Origin: Erysipelotrichaceae bacterium
GTDB taxonomy: Bacteria; Bacillota_I; Bacilli_A; Erysipelotrichales; Erysipelotrichaceae
Direction: 5' to 3'
NCBI GenBank assembly: GCA_020026035.1
Contig: JAHHRC010000004.1
Coordinates: 1 to 42,895, forward strand
DNA: 42,895 bases
Part shown: one piece after another, positions 8,320 to 17,205 of the stretch
Layout of the letters: every line of letters starts with the position of its first letter
Numbering within the stretch: the first letter of the stretch is position 1
Made by a program: the position numbers and the translations under genes
The notes under the pieces: generated by a model
Database searches by the model: none
Seen by the model: the letters and a program-made list of their open reading frames with translations, nothing else
Told to the model about the DNA's origin: nothing

Positions 8320-9308
8320 AACGTGTAACGATTTATGACGTTGCGAAAGAAGCAGATGTTTCCTTAGCGACGGTTTCGCGTGTAATCAATGGTTCCGATG
8401 TTGTAAAACAACCAACAAGGGAACGTGTTGAAGCAGCGATTGAAAAGCTAGGCTATAAGCCAAATGCGATTGCCCAAGGGCTTGCATTGCAAAAGACAAC
8501 TACAATTGGGTTAGTTGTTCCAGAAGCTAGCTTTACATATACTGGGCAAGTCATCAATGGATTGATTGACGTTGCAAAGATTTACAATTACAACATTATG
8601 TTGCATACCATTACAGCAGGTATTACAGACATTAAAGATATCATCGAAGATATCATTAAGAGTCGTGTCGATGGGGTGGTTATCTATAACGATAAGCTAC
8701 TTGTTGATTCCATGGCGCAACTTTCCAAATACAATATTCCAATTGTTGTGATTGGCAATAAGATTAAGGCGGAAAACGTTGGCTGTGTTTACGTTGACAT
8801 TGAAAAGGCTGTTTATGAATTGTGTATGAAATATCTATCGGAAGGAAAGACACGCATTGGAATTATCGAAGATCGTAAGAATCATTATTCTTGTGATCAA
8901 ATGGTACTTGGTGCAAAGAAAGCCTTTGCAAGTCATGGACTTGAATTTGATGGCTTCTTAAAGATTCCGGCTGAATCACGTACATCGTATTCCTTCTTGA
9001 TGGATTATCTAAAGGATCATGAGTTTGATTTGATGATTGGTAACCGTGATTCCCAAGCAATGGCAATCTTAAATGCAGCTCGTGAAAACAACATCGTTGT
9101 ACCGAATGACTTAGAAGTTGTTTGTGTCATTGATACAAAATACAACTCGATGGTTCGTCCAACGATTTCTAGTTTCGCAATTCCTTCCTATGACTTAGGT
9201 GCTGTATCGATGCGTCTTATGACTAAGATGTTACAAGACCAAAGTGAAATGGAACGTGAAATTGAATTGAGTTACTTATTCACACCACGTCAAACGACAA
9301 AAAATTAA
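8316..9308 (+). CDS. ccpA: Catabolite control protein A (LacI/GalR family)
   Basis: CcpA with HPr-Ser-P binds cre operators and adjusts carbon metabolism. The 330-residue protein has the LacI helix-turn-helix TIYDVAKEADVSLATVSRVI at the N-terminus, the hinge GYKPNAIAQGLA near residues 46-57 and a periplasmic-binding-like core. The C-terminal stretch MVRPTISSFAIPSYDLGAVS is very close to that of B. subtilis CcpA, and the gene order murC, ytxG, ytxH, ccpA, tyrS supports orthology. The core is somewhat diverged in the ligand cleft, so a different LacI member cannot be fully excluded. It is cotranscribed with the two genes upstream and no terminator follows before the tyrS promoter. Confidence 0.85.
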   Translation: MKRVTIYDVAKEADVSLATVSRVINGSDVVKQPTRERVEAAIEKLGYKPNAIAQGLALQKTTTIGLVVPEASFTYTGQVINGLIDVAKIYNYNIMLHTITAGITDIKDIIEDIIKSRVDGVVIYNDKLLVDSMAQLSKYNIPIVVIGNKIKAENVGCVYVDIEKAVYELCMKYLSEGKTRIGIIEDRKNHYSCDQMVLGAKKAFASHGLEFDGFLKIPAESRTSYSFLMDYLKDHEFDLMIGNRDSQAMAILNAARENNIVVPNDLEVVCVIDTKYNSMVRPTISSFAIPSYDLGAVSMRLMTKMLQDQSEMEREIELSYLFTPRQTTKN

Positions 9309-9309
9309 G

Positions 9310-9338
9310 TTAACCATTCAAAGTAATTGTGATACACT
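9310..9338 (+). promoter_or_regulatory. Predicted promoter of tyrS
   Basis: TTAACC (9310-9315) and an extended -10 TGATACACT (-10 hexamer 9333-9338) are 17 bases apart. Transcription near 9345 begins directly at the T-box leader. Confidence 0.5.
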
Positions 9339-9344
9339 TTAAAA

Positions 9345-9563
9345 GCAAAGATAGGAACAAGTAGGCTTTGTAAGTATGCATAGAGAGCACTCGGTTGGTG
9401 GAAGAGTGAGATAGTGCAAAGTACGAATACATCCTGGAGCTTTTTGTCTCAAAAGGCAAAACGTCATCCTGCGTTAAAGGAAATGAAGTGCATGGTGTTT
9501 TTCATCATGAACTAAGGTGGTACCGCGCGTAAAGCGTCCTTAGTCGATTAAGGGCGCTTTTTT
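9345..9563 (+). promoter_or_regulatory. T-box riboswitch, tyrosine-specific
   Basis: The 5' leader of tyrS carries a T-box that reads uncharged tRNA-Tyr and lets transcription continue when tyrosine is short. The hallmark T-box sequence AAGGTGGTACCGCG is at 9514-9527, with TGGT for pairing to the ACCA end of the tRNA. The likely specifier is the Tyr codon TAC at 9428-9430 (GAATACATCC). The terminator that competes with the antiterminator is AAGCGTCCTTA (9532-9542) with TAAGGGCGCTT (9549-9559) and a T run. The AGAGAGCACTCGGTTGGTGG segment fits the base of Stem I. Confidence 0.95.
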
Positions 9564-9592
9564 CTATGGTCGCCCGTGAAAAGGAGAAAAGT

Positions 9593-10840
9593 ATGGAATT
9601 TTTAGAAGAGTTGAAATGGCGAGGTCTTGTCAAAGACGTAACCGATGAAGAAGGTCTAAAAGAACGTTTTAAGACCAAGGTAACTGCCTACTGTGGAATC
9701 GATCCAACAGCCGATTCCTTACATATTGGGCATTTGCAACAAATCCTTTTGATGCAACGCTACCAAAAGGCAGGCCATAAGGTTATTGCGTTATGTGGTG
9801 GTGCAACGGGTACAATTGGTGATCCACGTCCAACAACGGAACGTAAACTGATTACCCTTGAAGAAGTTGCACATAACGTAGAATGCATTAAGGGTCAAGT
9901 TGGAAAGTTTGTTGACTTTACAGATCCAGAAAAGGGAATTCTTTTAAACAACATTGATTGGTTAGGAAAGCTTACGTTGCTTGAATTCTTACGTGATTAT
10001 GGGAAGCATTTCAATATTGCCAATATGTGTGCAAAGGATACCATTGCAAAGCGTTTAGAATCTGGTATTTCCTTTACCGAATTCACATACACAATCTTGC
10101 AAGCTGCAGACTGGTTACACCTATACCAAAACTACAACTGTGAAATTCAATTCGGTGGTAGTGATCAATGGGGCAACTTAGTATCTGGTAGCGATTTGAT
10201 TCGTAAGGTATGTGGTTCTGAAGCCAAGGTATTTGGTATTACTTCACCACTTATCACAAAGTCCGATGGATCAAAGTTTGGTAAGAGTGAAGGTGGAAAT
10301 ATTTGGTTAGATCCAAATAAGACAACAGCTTATGAGTTCTACCAATTCTGGGTAAATGTAAGTGATACAGAAATTGTTCATTTACTAAAGCGTCTATCCA
10401 TGAAGACACCAGAAGAAATTATGGAACTTGAAAAGAGCGTGCAAGAAGAAGCACATCTACGTAAGGCACAAATTGCTTTAGCTGAAGAATTGACTTTGGT
10501 TGTACATGGTGAAGAAGGTCTCAATAAGGCAAAGCGTATTACAGAAACCCTCTTTAAAGGAAATATTATGGATCTTTCTGCAGATGAGATTCGTGAAGGT
10601 CTAAAGGGTGCTGTAAATACAGTTATTGAAGACAACACAAACATCCTAGACGCATTGGTTGCGGCGAATATTACAAAGTCAAAGGGTGAAGCACGTAAGT
10701 TGATTCAACAAGGTGCTGTAACGGTAAATGGTGAAAAGATTTCTGACATTGACTTCGCACTTACAAAAGAAGCTGCGATTGATCATGACTTTACAATTGT
10801 AAAGAAAGGAAAGAAGAAATACTTCTTGTTTAACTTTTAA
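9593..10840 (+). CDS. tyrS: Tyrosyl-tRNA synthetase
   Basis: TyrS activates tyrosine with ATP and charges tRNA-Tyr. The 415 residues show the class I signatures LHIGH near residue 43 and KFGKS (the KMSKS equivalent) near residue 229, the tyrosine-pocket segments YCGIDPTADSLH and GGSDQWGN, and a C-terminal S4 RNA-binding domain from about residue 350. I placed the start at 9593 because AAGGAG lies 7 bases before it; an in-frame ATG at 9566 falls within the end of the T-box terminator and lacks a ribosome binding site. The gene is under the T-box and ends at its own terminator, so it is monocistronic. Confidence 0.97.
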   Translation: MEFLEELKWRGLVKDVTDEEGLKERFKTKVTAYCGIDPTADSLHIGHLQQILLMQRYQKAGHKVIALCGGATGTIGDPRPTTERKLITLEEVAHNVECIKGQVGKFVDFTDPEKGILLNNIDWLGKLTLLEFLRDYGKHFNIANMCAKDTIAKRLESGISFTEFTYTILQAADWLHLYQNYNCEIQFGGSDQWGNLVSGSDLIRKVCGSEAKVFGITSPLITKSDGSKFGKSEGGNIWLDPNKTTAYEFYQFWVNVSDTEIVHLLKRLSMKTPEEIMELEKSVQEEAHLRKAQIALAEELTLVVHGEEGLNKAKRITETLFKGNIMDLSADEIREGLKGAVNTVIEDNTNILDALVAANITKSKGEARKLIQQGAVTVNGEKISDIDFALTKEAAIDHDFTIVKKGKKKYFLFNF

Positions 10841-10849
10841 ACACACAAC

Positions 10850-10882
10850 ACGATGAGGCGATTGTCTCATCGTTTGTTTTTT
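10850..10882 (+). terminator. Intrinsic terminator after tyrS
   Basis: ACGATGAG (10850-10857) pairs with CTCATCGT (10866-10873), followed by a T-rich run. Confidence 0.85.
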
Positions 10883-10899
10883 CTGTATAAGCTGTGGTC

Positions 10900-10908
10900 T
10901 GTTATAAT
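10900..10908 (+). promoter_or_regulatory. Extended -10 promoter of the DUF4091 lipoprotein gene
   Basis: TGTTATAAT (consensus -10 at 10903-10908) has the extended TGN element; the -35 region is weak. Confidence 0.55.
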
Positions 10909-10932
10909 AGGTGAAAAGTTGTGAGGTAATCT

Positions 10933-12909
10933 ATGAAGCGATTGGTTGGATTGTTAGGTATTTGTTTAAGTTTAGTGTTTGCAGGATGTGAATCAAAGGA
11001 GATTCAAGAAATGGAAAAGCTTGTTGTAAGTGTTCCAAGTACGGCAATATGTTACGTCGATGAAGAAGTACCACTACTTGTAAATGGCATGCCACAAAAA
11101 GACTTTGTGTACTATGTAAGTGATCCTAGCATTTTAGAAATTGATGAACAAGGAATCATGCATGGATTAAAAGAGGAAAGTGTTGAAGTTCTGGCTAGTT
11201 TTGATCATAACGAATACAAGAGTGAAGTATGTACAGTAAACGTCCTTCCAACAAACCCTTACATGCATGGATCGTATGGGAGTATTCAAAAGACATACTT
11301 CCAAGAGGACTATGACGTATTATCTCGTAATGAAGGAACACAAGTAGACCGTGTAACACTATGGCGGAAAGATGAAGGCTATAGTGAATATATTCTAACG
11401 ATGCAAGAAGATTTAGATGGTTTAGAGTTACGTACATCATCGTTTGAAGATGTTGATGGAAATGTATTAAGTGCGACAATTCAACCAGAATTTATTTCCT
11501 ATACAATGGCAAGTAAGACGGTAGGTCTAGCAAATGAAGATGGGGTATTAACACCGGATGTCATTTATGGCGCTACAATCGATGCGAAGAAAGATACCGT
11601 TTTGCCAATTTACAATACGATTCAAACGCATGAGGACGCTTTGCCGGGTGTTTATACTGGGTATGTCTATGTTTTAAAAGATGGGGCAGTATTAAAGCAA
11701 TTTGCATTAGAGATTGAAGTGTTAGACCTTGTTCAACCAAGTGTGAAGGATGAGTCTTCGTTTTATTTAGAACTTTGGAATTACTTGATGCCAATAAGTC
11801 GCTATTATGAAATTGAATATATGTCTGATGAATACTTCGAAGTGTTAAAGAATCATTTAGAACCTTATGTAGAAAATGGTGGGAAATGTGTTACGGCTTG
11901 TATTTTAGAAGAGCCATGGGCACATCAGATTCATGATGATTGTCCAACACTTGTGAAATGGACAAAACAAATGGATGGATCCTTTGTGTTTGATTACAAT
12001 GACTTTGATACCTATGCTAGCTTTGTGTTTGAAAACAACATTGCAAGTCGGATTGCATGTTATAGCTTAGTTCCAATTGCGAATATGTATTCGTATTACG
12101 ATGAAGCAAGTGCGTCGAATGTACGCGTACAAGTGCTTGCTGGAAGTGATGAATGGAAGACTATGTGGTCGAGTTTCTTACAAGACTTTAGCAACCATTT
12201 AGAAGAAAAGGGTTGGTATGATGCAATCTATATTGCAATGGATGAACGAAGTCACGATGAGATGCAACAAGCCATTGATTTAGTACATTCGATACCGAAT
12301 TCGAAAGGACAAACACTACAATTAGCTGGGGCGTTTAATCGCGTGATTGATGATATTTGGAAACAGATGGATCATGCCTGTGTGAATTTGCATTATGCCT
12401 TGCAATATGGAGAAGACAATTTTAAACAATTAGCAACGAAACGACGTGAAGAAGGAAAGTTAACTACGATTTATACATGTACGATGGATCGACCAAATCT
12501 TTATAATATGTACCATCCAAGTGAGGCGTATTGGACAATCTTGATGTGTGAGAAGATGGGCAGTGATGGCTATTTACGTTGGGCTTATGATGCTTGGGTA
12601 GAAGATCCATTGGCGGATGCGTCTTTTCGGACCTTTGAAACTGGGGATGTGCAAATGATTTATCCAGGGGGAGAAGATCGCATTCCGCGGATGTCACCAC
12701 GTACTTGTCGGTTGTTTGAAGCGATTCGTGATATTGAAAAGCTTCGGTATTTACGAAACGAAATGGGTGAAGAAGTGGATGGATTACTTGCGTCAATCAC
12801 CAATTATTATGGTCAACAAGATATGGATCCACTGGATGTTGAAATGGATGCTTTTAAGAAACAAATCATGGATCTATCAAAAGAGTATCTTGCAAAGAAG
12901 AACAGTTAG
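10933..12909 (+). CDS. Secreted lipoprotein, GH123-like / DUF4091 glycoside hydrolase domain
   Basis: The 658-residue protein has a lipoprotein signal (lipobox VFAGC, C19), then an Ig-like region (about 25-105) that resembles a bacterial Ig-like fold and a large catalytic-type region ending in the DUF4091 signature: GYLRWAYDAWVEDPL, TGDVQMIYPGG and RTCRLFEAIRDIEKLRYLRN near residues 555-620. DUF4091 proteins are related to GH123 N-acetyl-beta-galactosaminidases, which use an adjacent Asp-Glu pair; here D437-E438 in YIAMDERS is the likely pair. The substrate is probably a host or microbial glycan, which is inference. It is followed after 53 bases by another lipoprotein gene with its own promoter. 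Confidence 0.8.
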   Translation: MKRLVGLLGICLSLVFAGCESKEIQEMEKLVVSVPSTAICYVDEEVPLLVNGMPQKDFVYYVSDPSILEIDEQGIMHGLKEESVEVLASFDHNEYKSEVCTVNVLPTNPYMHGSYGSIQKTYFQEDYDVLSRNEGTQVDRVTLWRKDEGYSEYILTMQEDLDGLELRTSSFEDVDGNVLSATIQPEFISYTMASKTVGLANEDGVLTPDVIYGATIDAKKDTVLPIYNTIQTHEDALPGVYTGYVYVLKDGAVLKQFALEIEVLDLVQPSVKDESSFYLELWNYLMPISRYYEIEYMSDEYFEVLKNHLEPYVENGGKCVTACILEEPWAHQIHDDCPTLVKWTKQMDGSFVFDYNDFDTYASFVFENNIASRIACYSLVPIANMYSYYDEASASNVRVQVLAGSDEWKTMWSSFLQDFSNHLEEKGWYDAIYIAMDERSHDEMQQAIDLVHSIPNSKGQTLQLAGAFNRVIDDIWKQMDHACVNLHYALQYGEDNFKQLATKRREEGKLTTIYTCTMDRPNLYNMYHPSEAYWTILMCEKMGSDGYLRWAYDAWVEDPLADASFRTFETGDVQMIYPGGEDRIPRMSPRTCRLFEAIRDIEKLRYLRNEMGEEVDGLLASITNYYGQQDMDPLDVEMDAFKKQIMDLSKEYLAKKNS

Positions 12910-12938
12910 TATCAAGGCTTTAAAAAATGGAGTACTCT

Positions 12939-12947
12939 TGATATAAT
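12939..12947 (+). promoter_or_regulatory. Extended -10 promoter of the second acidic-tailed lipoprotein
   Basis: TGATATAAT (consensus -10 at 12942-12947) lies 15 bases before the start codon; a weak -35 TTTAAA is at 12919-12924. With so short a distance the mRNA leader would be about 10 bases. Confidence 0.5.
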
Positions 12948-12962
12948 CCCATAGAGGTAATT

Positions 12963-13589
12963 ATGCGAAAATTAATAGGAATGTTAGCAGTGGCAGCGAT
13001 TTGCTTACAAGGTTGTAAGGCAAAGAATGAATTATCGGCTGTAGAAACAAAATACAAAGGGTATTATGAAGCGGTTGAAGATGTTGCGAAGGTGCAAGAT
13101 GGGTCGCTTTATTATGATATGCGTTTTGAAATGACGCAGTTACAAGATGGTAGCTATCGCTATTACATCTTTATTGATCAACCACAATGTGGCATGTTTG
13201 ATATTGTCGCAATGGCGGTTGAAAACGGGGTTAGTTATGAAAATGCGACAAAGATGGCTCCAAGTGTAGGCATCTTTGAAGACCATGTTTATAACATGAT
13301 TCCAAACCAAGTCTATACGGACAAAGGGTATGTCGAAGGCATTGTGTTGAGTGGTGAAAGTGATAGCCCTGAGATTGATGTCAAAACATTGGTTGAATGG
13401 CATGATAAGACACGTGAGAATGATTATCGTGAATTTGGATCGTACCATCTTACCTTAGATGGGGCTACGTACAATGGCGAAAAGAAAGAAATCGTTCAAA
13501 TCGTCGAAGAAAAAGTAGAAGAAGAAACCGTTGAAGAAGAATCGATCGATGAAGTCGAAACGGATGATGAAGAAGAAGTTGTGGAGTAG
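12963..13589 (+). CDS. Lipoprotein of unknown function with acidic C-terminal tail
   Basis: No known family is recognised. A basic start, a hydrophobic stretch and the lipobox CLQGC (C18) mark it as a surface lipoprotein. Residues 25-165 look globular with many aromatic residues (KYKGYYEAVED, SYRYYIFIDQ). The last 40 residues are a run of Glu, Val, Asp and Ile. The architecture matches the lipoprotein at 4111-4965, and both are near cell-wall genes, so they may be paralogous in role even if not clearly in sequence. The stop is 4 bases before the flippase start, so the two genes are probably coupled. Confidence 0.75.
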   Translation: MRKLIGMLAVAAICLQGCKAKNELSAVETKYKGYYEAVEDVAKVQDGSLYYDMRFEMTQLQDGSYRYYIFIDQPQCGMFDIVAMAVENGVSYENATKMAPSVGIFEDHVYNMIPNQVYTDKGYVEGIVLSGESDSPEIDVKTLVEWHDKTRENDYREFGSYHLTLDGATYNGEKKEIVQIVEEKVEEETVEEESIDEVETDDEEEVVE

Positions 13590-13593
13590 TTGA

Positions 13594-15243
13594 ATGAGTG
13601 ATTCGATTAAAAAAACAAAAAAATCATTCGTTGCCGGTAGCTTAGCGAGCTCAGCCGGCATCTTTATTTCAAAGGCGATTGGTTTATTTTATGTAATTCC
13701 CTTTGTCGCATTAGCGGGGGAAGCGAATAAGGCCTTTTATACGGTTGCGTATACGTATTATCGGGTGCTTTTACAAATCTGTTCCGCCGGGTTACCGTTT
13801 GCGGTAGCAGCGATTATTGCGAAGTATTCGGAAAAAGAAGACTATAAGACGGTTATGGTGGTTCGTAAGTTGTCGATGAGTATTTTAGCAACTTCAGGTC
13901 TTATTACGGCGTTCTTGTTTATTTGTTCGTCGAAGTTTTTAGCAACTTCAGCACTTGCAAATAAAGCACCGCAGGATGTCATTTACTTACGAAATACCTT
14001 TATTATTCTTTCGTTTGCGTTATTCTTAGTGCCTGTTCTGTATGCGTATCGAGGGTTTTACCAGGGATTAAAGTATTTGAAGCTATATGCACGTTCACAA
14101 ATCATTGAGCAATTTGTGCGTGTTGGTAGCTTGTTGTTTTTAGGATGGCTAGCGGTTGAAGTATTGCACTTAGATCGGATCTTTGCGGTATATTCTGCCG
14201 TATTTGCGGCATCTCTTGGGGCATTGGTGGCGATTTTCTATTTCCGTGAATTTGATAAGCGTCATATTGGGCCAATTCAAAGAGCAGCACGGGCACAAAC
14301 GACAGACCCAGTTCCTACAAAACAGTTATTGAAGGAATTGTTTGCCTTTGGGGTACCATTTTTACTTGGAGCGATTTTTGGGAATTCCCAACAATTAATC
14401 AATAACCAATTCTTTATTAAGATCAATACCGATCTTGGTATGGATTATGAACTTGCAAGAAACTTGCTTGGTATTATGGAATTGAACTGTGATAAGTTAA
14501 CTTCGATTCCCCAGGTATTAGGGTTAGGATTCTCTTCGGGAATTGTTCCTTATATGACGGTTTCTTTGGAAGAAAGAAACTTCAAAGAGTTACGTAAGAA
14601 CATTTATAAGTGTTTGGATACGGTGAACTTTATTGCCATTCCAGTTTGTGTTGGAATGTCTTGTTTAGCACGTCCGTTGTATTATGTGATGTATGGTAAT
14701 GTGAATCTTACTTATGGGGCACATATGTTACGCTATTCAGCCTTCTTAGGGTTAATGACAACGTTAACACCAATGGTGAATTCGTTACTAATGACCTTGC
14801 ATTTAAAGAAGGAAGCGATTGGCTACTTAGCGGTTGGCTTTACGGTGAAGGCGATTGCGATGTATCCGATGATTCAAACATTTGGATATACCGGTGCGAT
14901 TACTTCGAGTATTTTATGTTCGGCAGTGATTTATTATCTATCACTTGCAAAGATTAAGAATAAGTACCATTGTGATTATTCAAAGGTATTTAAGCATACG
15001 CTTCGGATTGTTGTTGCATGTCTTGCGATGAATGGAAGCTTTGTAGTATTGCGTGTACTTGGTCTTTCCTTCAGTGAGACAAGCCGTTTGCTTGCAATTT
15101 TGATGCTTGCATTGTATACCGTTGTAGGTATGATTACATACTTTGTAGTCGCAAATGCAATGAAGTTACCAGAAGGAATCTTTGATATGCGTTTAAAAGA
15201 TATGCTAAAGGCAGTGCTTGCGCGTAAGAAGAAGGCAGCTTAA
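13594..15243 (+). CDS. MurJ/YtgP-type polysaccharide (lipid II) flippase
   Basis: The 549-residue protein is a polytopic membrane protein of the MOP/MVF superfamily with about 14 predicted segments. The N-terminus (SFVAGSLASSAGIFISKAIG) and the conserved YRVLLQICSAGLPFAVAAII and YAYRGFYQGL segments are typical of the SpoVB/YtgP group, whose B. subtilis member YtgP flips the peptidoglycan precursor lipid II (MurJ function). Substrate assignment is from family knowledge. It may be cotranslated with the lipoprotein upstream. In several Firmicutes a gene of this type is close to an rsuA-like pseudouridine synthase; here the two are separated by the lantibiotic cluster. Confidence 0.88.
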   Translation: MSDSIKKTKKSFVAGSLASSAGIFISKAIGLFYVIPFVALAGEANKAFYTVAYTYYRVLLQICSAGLPFAVAAIIAKYSEKEDYKTVMVVRKLSMSILATSGLITAFLFICSSKFLATSALANKAPQDVIYLRNTFIILSFALFLVPVLYAYRGFYQGLKYLKLYARSQIIEQFVRVGSLLFLGWLAVEVLHLDRIFAVYSAVFAASLGALVAIFYFREFDKRHIGPIQRAARAQTTDPVPTKQLLKELFAFGVPFLLGAIFGNSQQLINNQFFIKINTDLGMDYELARNLLGIMELNCDKLTSIPQVLGLGFSSGIVPYMTVSLEERNFKELRKNIYKCLDTVNFIAIPVCVGMSCLARPLYYVMYGNVNLTYGAHMLRYSAFLGLMTTLTPMVNSLLMTLHLKKEAIGYLAVGFTVKAIAMYPMIQTFGYTGAITSSILCSAVIYYLSLAKIKNKYHCDYSKVFKHTLRIVVACLAMNGSFVVLRVLGLSFSETSRLLAILMLALYTVVGMITYFVVANAMKLPEGIFDMRLKDMLKAVLARKKKAA

Positions 15244-15261
15244 TATTACAAATAGTTAAGA

Positions 15262-15300
15262 AATGTCCATGCATCTATGTTGGTGCATGGATTACATTTT
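15262..15300 (+). terminator. Intrinsic terminator after the flippase gene
   Basis: CCATGCA (15267-15273) pairs with TGCATGG (15284-15290), an outer AATGT/ACATT adds to the stem, and TTTT follows. It also marks the left border of the lantibiotic cluster. Confidence 0.65.
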
Positions 15301-15320
15301 ATATGGAGGTGGATGAAACA

Positions 15321-16007
15321 ATGGAAAACATCGTGGTTGTTGATGATGATAAGGAAATTGCAGAGTTATTGCAAATTTACCTACGAAATGAGGGTTATGA
15401 ATTGAAGGTTTTTCATTCTGGAACCGAAGCGCTGTGTTATTTATCCGAACATGACCCAGATCTTCTGTTATTAGATGTGATGATACCGGATATGGATGGA
15501 TTTGAAATATTACGAAAAATTCGTAAAAGAAAATATTATCCAGTGATATTCATTAGTGCAAAAGATGATTCGTATGCGGTATTAGAAGGTCTAATGTCCG
15601 GAGGCGATGATTATATCAAGAAGCCGTTTAATCCATTAGAAGTACTTGCGCGTATTAAAGGGATGTTTCGTATGCGAAAAGCGTATGAATCGAAGAACAA
15701 TGTATTTAAGTACAATGATATGTTAATTGATTACGGTAAACGTAAAGTCTATATCAATGAAGGTGGAATTGATTTGACGGAAACAGAGTATCGTATTTTG
15801 GAAGTTTTATCGAAAAATATCGGTAAGATTATCGAAACCGAAGAGTTATTTAAATTAGTGACAGGGGAATCTTATTACAATAAATCCTCTAATAGCATGG
15901 CGACTCACATCCGCAATATTCGTCTTAAATTGAATGATTCATTTGATGAACCAAAGTATATAAAAACAAAATGGGGGCGTGGATATGTCATCGAAGACCA
16001 TTATTAA
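15321..16007 (+). CDS. lanR: Response regulator of the lantibiotic cluster (OmpR family)
   Basis: The 228-residue protein has an N-terminal receiver domain with the acidic pocket DDD near residues 8-10, phosphoacceptor D52 in LLLDVMIPDMDG and K101 in YIKKPF, and a C-terminal winged-helix DNA-binding domain ending in YIKTKWGRGYVIE. It should bind the lanA promoter when phosphorylated by the adjacent kinase. I chose the ATG at 15321 since GGAGGTGG ends 8 bases before it; the upstream in-frame ATG at 15303 overlaps that site. The kinase gene starts inside its 3' end. No promoter is obvious between the terminator and this gene. Confidence 0.92.
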   Translation: MENIVVVDDDKEIAELLQIYLRNEGYELKVFHSGTEALCYLSEHDPDLLLLDVMIPDMDGFEILRKIRKRKYYPVIFISAKDDSYAVLEGLMSGGDDYIKKPFNPLEVLARIKGMFRMRKAYESKNNVFKYNDMLIDYGKRKVYINEGGIDLTETEYRILEVLSKNIGKIIETEELFKLVTGESYYNKSSNSMATHIRNIRLKLNDSFDEPKYIKTKWGRGYVIEDHY

Positions 16008-17097
16008 GAGATACTTGATCGGATTTGCATTATATGTTTTTGTCGGAATTATGTTGTTTTTACTTTTGAAAGATTCATTTATTGATTTCTTCATGAATAT
16101 GTTTTTTACAAAAGGCAAAATCGTGAATGGAAATGTCCATATGATTGAGGGGCAGCTAGAAGTAGTTAAGCTCTTAAAGTTCATTGTAGTATTAATGATT
16201 CTCGTGTATTCCATTTCTTTTTTTGATATTGTTCGTGGGTTCCGCACATACAACGAAAAACAAGAGAAAGCAAAGTTGCTTGAGATCCAAAATAGAATTG
16301 TTTCATTGCTAAATCAAGATCCTGTAACAGAAGAGGTTGAATACCTAGAACTGGATAACATATTGAAAACACATATGTATCAGCAAATACTGCTAGAAGA
16401 AAAATTCAGTGAGAAAATGATGAATCTAAATCAATCAATGGCATTTTTAGCGCACGATTTAAGAACACCATTAACGTCTATCATTGGGTATTCTGATTTA
16501 CTATTGCGTGAGAAAGAATTGAGTTGTTCAACTCGCTGTAAATACAGTGAAATTGTTCTTGCAAAGTCATATGAACTAGAATCGCTAATTGATCAATTCT
16601 TTGTGTATTCAAAAGCGCAGTTGCAGCTGGAACACTTAAATAAGATTGACTTTAATCTTTTTGAGTTTTTTGAACAAATTAAAGAAACTTTTTATCCTTA
16701 CACTCTCGAAAATGGTATCGAAATAAAGACAAGTATTCCGGAAGAAGCAATGATACATGCGGATCCAGATGCTTTAGCACGTTGCTTTAATAACTTACTA
16801 AAAAATGCTGTGACGTATTCAAAGGCAAACGGGTTCATTAAGATTCACTATGAAGAGCAGGATGGAAAACATGTGTTTTATTTAGAAAACCAACTTCATG
16901 AAGGTGCAAATTTGAAAGAATCAGAACTATTTCAACCTTTTTATCGAGGAGACTACTCTAGAAAGAAAGAATCCAAAGGTGCAGGTCTTGGCTTAAATAT
17001 TGTCAAATCGATTGTAGAAAAACACGGTGGTACAATAACGGCTACCGTACATAATGAAAGCATTTATTTCAAAATATCACTTCCAATGTGCTTTTAA
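15985..17097 (+). CDS. lanK: Sensor histidine kinase of the lantibiotic cluster
   Basis: The 370-residue protein has two membrane segments (about 11-28 and 62-80) enclosing a short outer loop of about 35 residues, then a dimerisation domain with the phosphoacceptor H157 in the H-box HDLRTPLTSIIGYSDLL, an N-box NNLLKNAVTYSKANG and the ATP-lid GAGLGLNIVKSIVEKHGG. The small outer loop fits sensing within the membrane or of a peptide, as in bacitracin- and lantibiotic-responsive kinases; the ligand may be the mature product (inference). GGGGG lies 7 bases before the chosen ATG; a GTG at 15979 is the alternative. It overlaps lanR by 23 bases. Confidence 0.9.
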   Translation: MSSKTIIKRYLIGFALYVFVGIMLFLLLKDSFIDFFMNMFFTKGKIVNGNVHMIEGQLEVVKLLKFIVVLMILVYSISFFDIVRGFRTYNEKQEKAKLLEIQNRIVSLLNQDPVTEEVEYLELDNILKTHMYQQILLEEKFSEKMMNLNQSMAFLAHDLRTPLTSIIGYSDLLLREKELSCSTRCKYSEIVLAKSYELESLIDQFFVYSKAQLQLEHLNKIDFNLFEFFEQIKETFYPYTLENGIEIKTSIPEEAMIHADPDALARCFNNLLKNAVTYSKANGFIKIHYEEQDGKHVFYLENQLHEGANLKESELFQPFYRGDYSRKKESKGAGLGLNIVKSIVEKHGGTITATVHNESIYFKISLPMCF

Positions 17098-17129
17098 AAA
17101 TCAAGGAATCTTTATTTTTTATTCATTGA

Positions 17130-17163
17130 AACTTCAAGTTAAATAAAACTAACGATCTATAAT
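17130..17163 (+). promoter_or_regulatory. lanA promoter with palindromic operator candidate
   Basis: A consensus -10 TATAAT is at 17158-17163, but the -35 position (17135-17140) has no match. It is instead covered by the 11-base palindrome AACTTCAAGTT (17130-17140). A weak -35 with a palindrome in its place is typical of a promoter that needs an activator, here probably LanR. Confidence 0.6.
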
Positions 17164-17205
17164 CTAATTACATAAGAAATCAATCTTATGTGTTAGGAGG
17201 TTGTC

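Noticed and set aside
9566..9592. Upstream ATG for tyrS
   Set aside because: It lies at the end of the T-box terminator stem and has no ribosome binding site; the ATG at 9593 follows AAGGAG.
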